Below are positions 58,936 through 64,000 of a DNA stretch of 64,000 nucleotides, piece after piece. The translations under genes and the position numbers were made by a program. A model generated the notes under the pieces. That model worked only from the letters and a program-made list of their open reading frames with translations. It was not told the origin of the DNA and did no database searches. The stretch comes from Clytia hemisphaerica. Lineage: Eukaryota > Cnidaria > Hydrozoa > Leptothecata > Clytiidae. Position 1 is the first letter of the stretch. Each line of letters begins with the position of its first letter. The stretch is from NCBI GenBank assembly GCA_902728285.1, contig CACVBU010000819.1:124001-188000 (forward strand), read 5' to 3'.

Positions 58936-60450
58936 TAATGAAAATTCAGGAATTTAAAAAGCTTTAAAAATGGTTAATTTACAATAAATAAAAAATCTTC
59001 AATTACTTTTCAAATACATTTTTAAGAAAACAGAATTTTTGAATTTGTACAGTTAGTATTTAATCATACAATTTTCAAAAAAAATTCAAAGAAACTTTCG
59101 CAGAATCAAACTTTCGCAATGTTTTGCGAATCTCGTGAAAAGTTAATTCCGCGAAATATTCTGAAAACCTAACTTGCGAAAGTTTATTCTCGCGAGAAAT
59201 GTACTTTTCCTAAAAACGTTTTCTTAAAGCAAATTAATGTGACACCTTTTTGTTTTGGCTTGCAAAATATTTTGAAAAGTTGACTTCGCGAAAGTTAATT
59301 TTAAAGTAGTTAAAATTATCAAGTATCCAAAATCAGACCTCGTAAAGAATATGAAATTATCACACTAAATAGGGTGTTTAAAATCCACCACATCATTCAG
59401 GGTAGGCTTCGTACTTAGAACTTAGTAAAACGACATATTTGCAAATAAAAAATTGGGATTGAAATTATAATTTGAAATATACGATTACTGATTGAAAAGC
59501 CAGATCGAGCAGTCAGGAAATATTGCATAAGAGCTGCTTTTGTTCTATTCTCTGTTAGTTTCTAACTAAGACCTCCGTAATTTAATTGAGTTATTTGAAA
59601 TTTGTCATTAATTTGAAAGAAGGTAAAACTCTTGCAAGACAGCTGCTTTAATTTTTCTTTCACAAAATGGAAGCCTTTGCGGTTAAAAGGTCGAACAAAT
59701 TGGGGGTTGAATAGAAAGAGGTCTTTTATAAGGGCACCACCCACACCCCATTGTAAAGGCAACTTATTTTCATAAGAAGTTACGTTACTTTTCTCCGACT
59801 AAGGTATTGAAATAAAATATGGCGAGGGTAATGTCCGTAGTAAAAATATCTACAAATTTGCCTTGTCCGGAGTAAATTTGCTCTGTTTGGGGGTAATTTT
59901 GATTGTCCATAGGGTTAACTAATGCTTTTCCGGGGGGGGGGGGGGGGGGTTAGACCTGCTGTCCGGGGTAAACTTGCTCTGTTTGGGGGTAATTTTGATT
60001 GTCCATAGGGTTAAATGATGAATTTCCAAAAAATGTTATATCCTCCACCCCCCCCCATATTCAATTTATTTCTGGAAAAGCCCAATCTAAATACATATAA
60101 TTAAACATGGTGGTGTTTGAGGTATTCAAATATTCTTTTTATACAGTGTATCCCAAAAATATGTGGAAATTTTTTATTTAAAGTAAAAACGTCATGATTT
60201 ATGCGAATTTTTGTGACTCGTAAACTTAATATTTCAATCTCAAAAGCCTATTTTAATCATCTTTGGAATTCAATATCTATTCATTGAACAGAGAATTTTC
60301 ATTTCATTTCAATCATTCAATGCCAAGTTAAGATGACGAGTTTTGAAGATTTGACTTTATATAAAAACTTGTCCCTTTTTTTGGAGACACATTGTAAAGT
60401 AAAGTACCTAATTATTATCATGCACCAGCAGCTCTGTCAAAAAAGGTCTA
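58936..60450. other. Gene-free stretch with a local duplication
   Basis: Contains 'tcgcgaaagtt' words (59090-59300) and a direct duplication of 'gctctgtttgggggtaattt' then tgattgtccatagggttaa at about 59880 and 59968, separated by a poly-G run. No gene seen. Confidence 0.45.
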
Positions 60451-60452
60451 CA

Positions 60453-60466
60453 TTTATTGTTTTATT
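60453..60466 (-). terminator. Two overlapping polyadenylation signals at the stop codon
   Basis: On the minus strand the end reads GAATAAAACAATAAATG. The first AATAAA overlaps the TAA stop and a second begins three bases after it, which predicts an extremely short 3' UTR. Confidence 0.5.
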
Positions 60467-62951
60467 CAGAAGTAAATTTCATGTTGATAAACTCGACTTG
60501 TTCTTTTTCTTCAGGCGTCAAAATATCTTTCGAACCTTCCTGAAATTCGAATCGATTATAAATCAAAGCTCGCCATTTTGATAAAGGGACACTGGGAATC
60601 AATCGATCCCAGTCTACATGACCTTCCAATAACTCAAAATGGTTAATTTCTTCTTGATTGACAATCCGGTGTTGTTCGATGGGTTGAAAAAATTCAAACA
60701 TTTGATTTCGTTTTGTGATAGTTAAGTTGTCTTGGACGTGTATGTTTCTATCAGGATCTTGTAGTAATTGCTTGATGGTGGACTGTAAAAATAACAAATA
60801 ACGACTAATAACAGATATGTGAGTAATAGATGTCTAGGTGATTTTTCTCTATACCATCTGTATACCAGTGTCCGAAAAAACCTAAAACATCTACATCCAT
60901 TTTGATTCCTCTAAAGTTTGTACTTTCCATAAATTTCCAACAGGAATTCTATTCGCAATATATTGGAGTTAAAGAAATTGACTGGAAATGGCTATTTTAC
61001 ATTAAAATTCATATGGGAATAAAATTTAGCAAAATAGTGTAATTTAATGATCTTAATATTAGTGACAAATTTCAACTTTGCACCATTAATAGTTTTCATT
61101 ATTAGAAAAACTGGTTATTATAACTTTATAGTTATTAATATGAAAATGATCTCTATTACAATAAAAATCTAGAGTGAATTTGTAGGGAAGGAATCATACT
61201 TGGTTGATCTGCATAATCTTTGACAGAAACCGCAAGGACTCCATTTCTATAAAAAAGATATTCGGATATTAGATCAAAATACAATTAAGTGGTTAGAAGA
61301 GTTTTTCTGATAATCCTTATATTATACTGCTCAAGTCTAGGCATATATTTTACCCAAGCAAAGCTAGAAATTTGGGTTTGTTTCAACAAAATAGTAATGG
61401 GCTCGAACAAAGAAAAATGTTCATAGGGGTGGAATTACAAAAGTATTTTACCTGCTTTGGAAATTTCTATTCCATCTTGTAAATTTGGTTTTGAAAAATC
61501 GACCAGATAAGGCGTATCAGCATCACTGAAAAATCAGAAATTAATGAGATTTGAAGGCATCTAAGACAACTCTACACGCAACCCCTAGGGTCCGTGAAAT
61601 ATTTCACGATTGTCAACCTAATGGATTCGATTTGATGGTTAGGTTGATCAAATTAAAAAATCTAACGCAAAGAAAAGAGTATGATTTGATTATGATTTTC
61701 TGATGTTTCGGCATCTATTTTATCTTTATTTGACATTATTTCTAACTTCAAATGACTAAATTTTTACCTTTTCAAATTTTTGTCTACATTGTCGATACCG
61801 AATTTCAAACCATTTTCAAATTTCGATTTTTTTTTCGCGTTCACCAGTTTTATCAGTCATTCTTTTTCAATATGAATGGCAACATTCCAGTGTATAGTGT
61901 TTTTTATGTTTATAAGGTTAACTTACTACTCGAGAAGTTCTTTATCGAAATATTCATGGAGTTTACCAAGCTGTTTTTGAATGATATTTCCTGTCGATTG
62001 TAAATTGCGTTGAATTTCCATCGAAATATTCGGATTTTCAGTCACATCTGAAAAATATTTTTAAAACTTACATTCAAAGATTTTTTTATGGTGAGAATGA
62101 CAGCTTGTATGTGTTTATAATTTTTGCTTATTGACACATAAAATCATTATAAAATTCTACTTCAGTAAAAAGCCAATTTGTACTAGAGAAAATATAGCTG
62201 AGACATTTGGCATAATTTGTTGTTGTTGAATAAAAAAACCCAAAGAAGTACCAAAGGTAAGATTGTAGATAATATGCCACAACAGCTCAGCAAAAGAATG
62301 GATTTTATCACAAGTATCTTGCCAAAGAAGTCCAGTCTGTTCCATGTTTTCTCTTCGCAGTAACCAATTGTATAAAATACTCGCCAAAATCTAAAAAGAA
62401 AACGAACGATGGATAAAATAAAGGGGTTAATATTTGGTAAGGTAGAAAGAAGAGAGTTATTGATCAATTAATGATATGTGCACCACTGCAATGTCTTCTG
62501 ACATTACATCACGGACCCAATAGATGATTGGTTGCAAGTGACGTAAAATCAGTCAAAACCTCACTTGCAAACAATCAGCTGTTGGGTCCGTGGAAGACAT
62601 TGCAATGGTGCATATTATGAATAAGCATCAATGGTTGATTAATAAATATTAGGAAAATTTTCCATCTGAAACAACTGATATTAACCTTTTTGTTATTCCT
62701 ATTTTCAAAATTGTTACTCGACAAACAAGTTAACTGGCCCCTCTAGTAAACAAACCTTTAGCCAGTTTATATAACTCGAAGTTTCCATAACTCCAACAAA
62801 AATAATTTGAGCTTCCCTGGTTTACTCGAGTGACGAAGTCTTATACTGTAACATCTTATACACAAACAAAACAAACAAACAAACAACTATAAACAAACCT
62901 TTGTTCCGAGATTGGGAAGTTTGATCCATGACTGAGAAAATTTTGGGTTAT
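60462..62951 (-). CDS. Unrecognised multi-exon protein; 5' end not found
   Basis: Minus-strand exons in order: 62951..62899, 62390..62252, 62047..61927 (or 61929), a 61.8-kb exon ending at 61768, 61525..61452, 61246..61200 and 60782..60462. The last four are joined by consistent phases and good GT-AG signals. Their protein includes FGIDNVDKNLKSDADTPYLV, DFSKPNLQDGIEISKAEMES, LRFLSKIMQINQSTIKQLL and a C-terminal region with HVDWDRLIPSVPLSKWRALI, ending FINMKFTSE. It looks soluble and helical. I do not recognise the family. One junction is uncertain: the exon near 61.8 kb is preceded by MTDKTGEREK in another frame across a run of nine A, so either one base is wrong there, the frame is broken, or this is a separate gene start and the upstream exons end at the TAG at 61926-61928. 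Confidence 0.6.
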
Positions 62952-63029
62952 CTGAAAAAAAAATTAAGACATTTTTATAAGAGCATCAAGAGTTTCCTCT
63001 TAACTCAATTATAGGCGCGGCCCAAAGTT

Positions 63030-63235
63030 AGGCCTTTGAAATCGGACCCTTACGGTGCAGAGAAAATTTGGCAAAATCGGACCCTTACAGTGCATTTTCT
63101 TGGAAATTTTTGACCATTTTCAGGCAAAATAATGTCAGATTTTACACCCTTAGAGTGCAATTTTTCTCTTTGCTGATTTCGACCCTTACAGTGAACTTTG
63201 GGAAGCTTGGAAAATATACCCTTAAGGGCCACACG
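63030..63235. repeat. Tandem repeat around 'gacccttacagtgca'
   Basis: The word (g/c)acccttacagtgca with small changes occurs at about 63046, 63081, 63144 and 63179, then ccttaaggg at 63220. The block is slightly GC-richer than its surroundings. No coding evidence. Confidence 0.6.
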
Positions 63236-63444
63236 TATGGTAGGTCATTTGCCTTGAGTGCCCCCGCCCGGGTATAATCGATCCGAGAGAATGGTAAAAT
63301 CGACAAGTGATACTTTTATGGACCTACCCGGTTGTGCATTTAACATATTTATAATTGATATCTATGTGACGTGACCATGAAACAATCATTCAGAACACAA
63401 ATATTGACGATCTATTAAAATTAGTCATTTGTTTCTTATTAAAA

Positions 63445-64000
63445 AAAATTTAGAAACCAAAATTTCATGCTCTTGAAATATTCTTTTATATTCAAGACTT
63501 CGTGAGCAAAAAAAACATCCATCTCGTCAAAAAATTGAGTAATTTGGCTAAGAACATTAATGTATGCTTATTAATAGTGATTCTTATAGATAAAGATGCG
63601 TTTTTTGAGCTGAAAAATTCTTTTTTTACAAAAATCTGCTTGAGCCATCTTTTACTTACTTTCATGCAAAAAATCACGATCCAATATTTCGCAAAAAACT
63701 CTTTTTTTGATCGTTTTTTAGCTGAAATTTACCCCCCAAATTTTTTTTTCAAAAATCGAGCTCCGTCACATTCGAGGGTTTATAGTTATGCATCTTTGTG
63801 CAAAAAATCATAAAGAATGAAAGAGCCAATCTCGAGAAAAGCTAATACCTAAGTAATTCATAATGTGCTTATAAAAAGATATTGAATTTGGCCAGTTTTT
63901 TTTTATAAAAACACGCCAAGCAACCAAAATTTCATGTCTAAACACACATATTCTTCAAAAATAAGCCCTCATGAGCAAAAAAACATCTATCTCATAAAAA
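63445..64000. repeat. Direct duplication cut by the window edge
   Basis: 'accaaaatttcatg ... tattctt ... gtgagcaaaaaaaacatcca then tctc' at 63457-63530 recurs at 63921-63997 with about 80% identity, a spacing of about 465 bp. It suggests a longer tandem array continuing to the right. No gene seen. Confidence 0.6.

Noticed and set aside
60860-60925. Minus-strand reading MESTNFRGIKMDVDVLGFFG as an exon
   Set aside because: Its donors are phase 1 or 2, whereas the next exon (60782) must be entered in phase 0. Skipping it gives a consistent join to 61200.
62157-62251. Continuation of exon 62390..62252 to a stop at 62157
   Set aside because: A phase-1 donor at 62251 joins the next exon correctly, and the downstream residues are low-complexity, though the donor (GTACTT) is weak so this is not certain.

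Overview
The window is AT-rich nuclear DNA from an animal. Genes have GT-AG introns, AATAAA signals and short exons scattered through large amounts of non-coding DNA. The most recognisable genes are animal families: a fused UMP synthase, a rhodopsin-class GPCR, a PHD/EGLN-type prolyl-hydroxylase-like protein and C2H2 zinc fingers. The dense load of non-autonomous DNA transposons and tRNA-derived SINEs suggests an early-branching invertebrate (a cnidarian or sponge would fit), but no single feature settles the lineage.

Layout. 1-3.2 kb (to about 5.5 kb with candidate 5' exons): minus-strand gene of unknown family that runs off the left edge, built of phase-1 exons. 8.0-9.8 kb: short two-exon gene with a TATA box between two perfect CRE palindromes and a minisatellite in its 3' UTR. 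16.6-17.4 kb: intronless EGLN-like gene whose iron and 2-oxoglutarate ligands look incomplete. 24.1-33.8 kb: one large minus-strand gene of five coding exons (about 2271 aa) with an N-terminal RS domain and four C2H2 fingers. 41.3-41.9 kb: candidate minus-strand secreted-protein gene, head to head with UMPS. 41.9-52.7 kb: UMPS (466 aa, three exons, one 9.1-kb intron full of nested repeats). 53.8-58.9 kb: a 39-codon two-exon small ORF that may form the leader of a single-exon GPCR. 60.5-63.0 kb: minus-strand multi-exon gene of unknown family, continuing past the last exon found.

Most of the remaining sequence consists of repeats I could pair by eye: hAT-like elements (one with an 8-bp and one with a 7-bp target duplication), pogo-like MITEs with TA flanks, a TTAA-flanked MITE, several 0.7-3.3 kb elements with terminal inverted repeats and no coding capacity (some holding private tandem satellites of 22, 122-124 or 156 bp), and at least four tRNA-headed SINE families. 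No autonomous transposase, rRNA, CRISPR array or convincing functional tRNA was found. The genes do not form a pathway. The only functional couplings suggested are the shared UMPS/secreted-gene promoter and the GPCR leader. Exon joins were chosen by splice consensus and phase agreement and have not been tested against transcripts.
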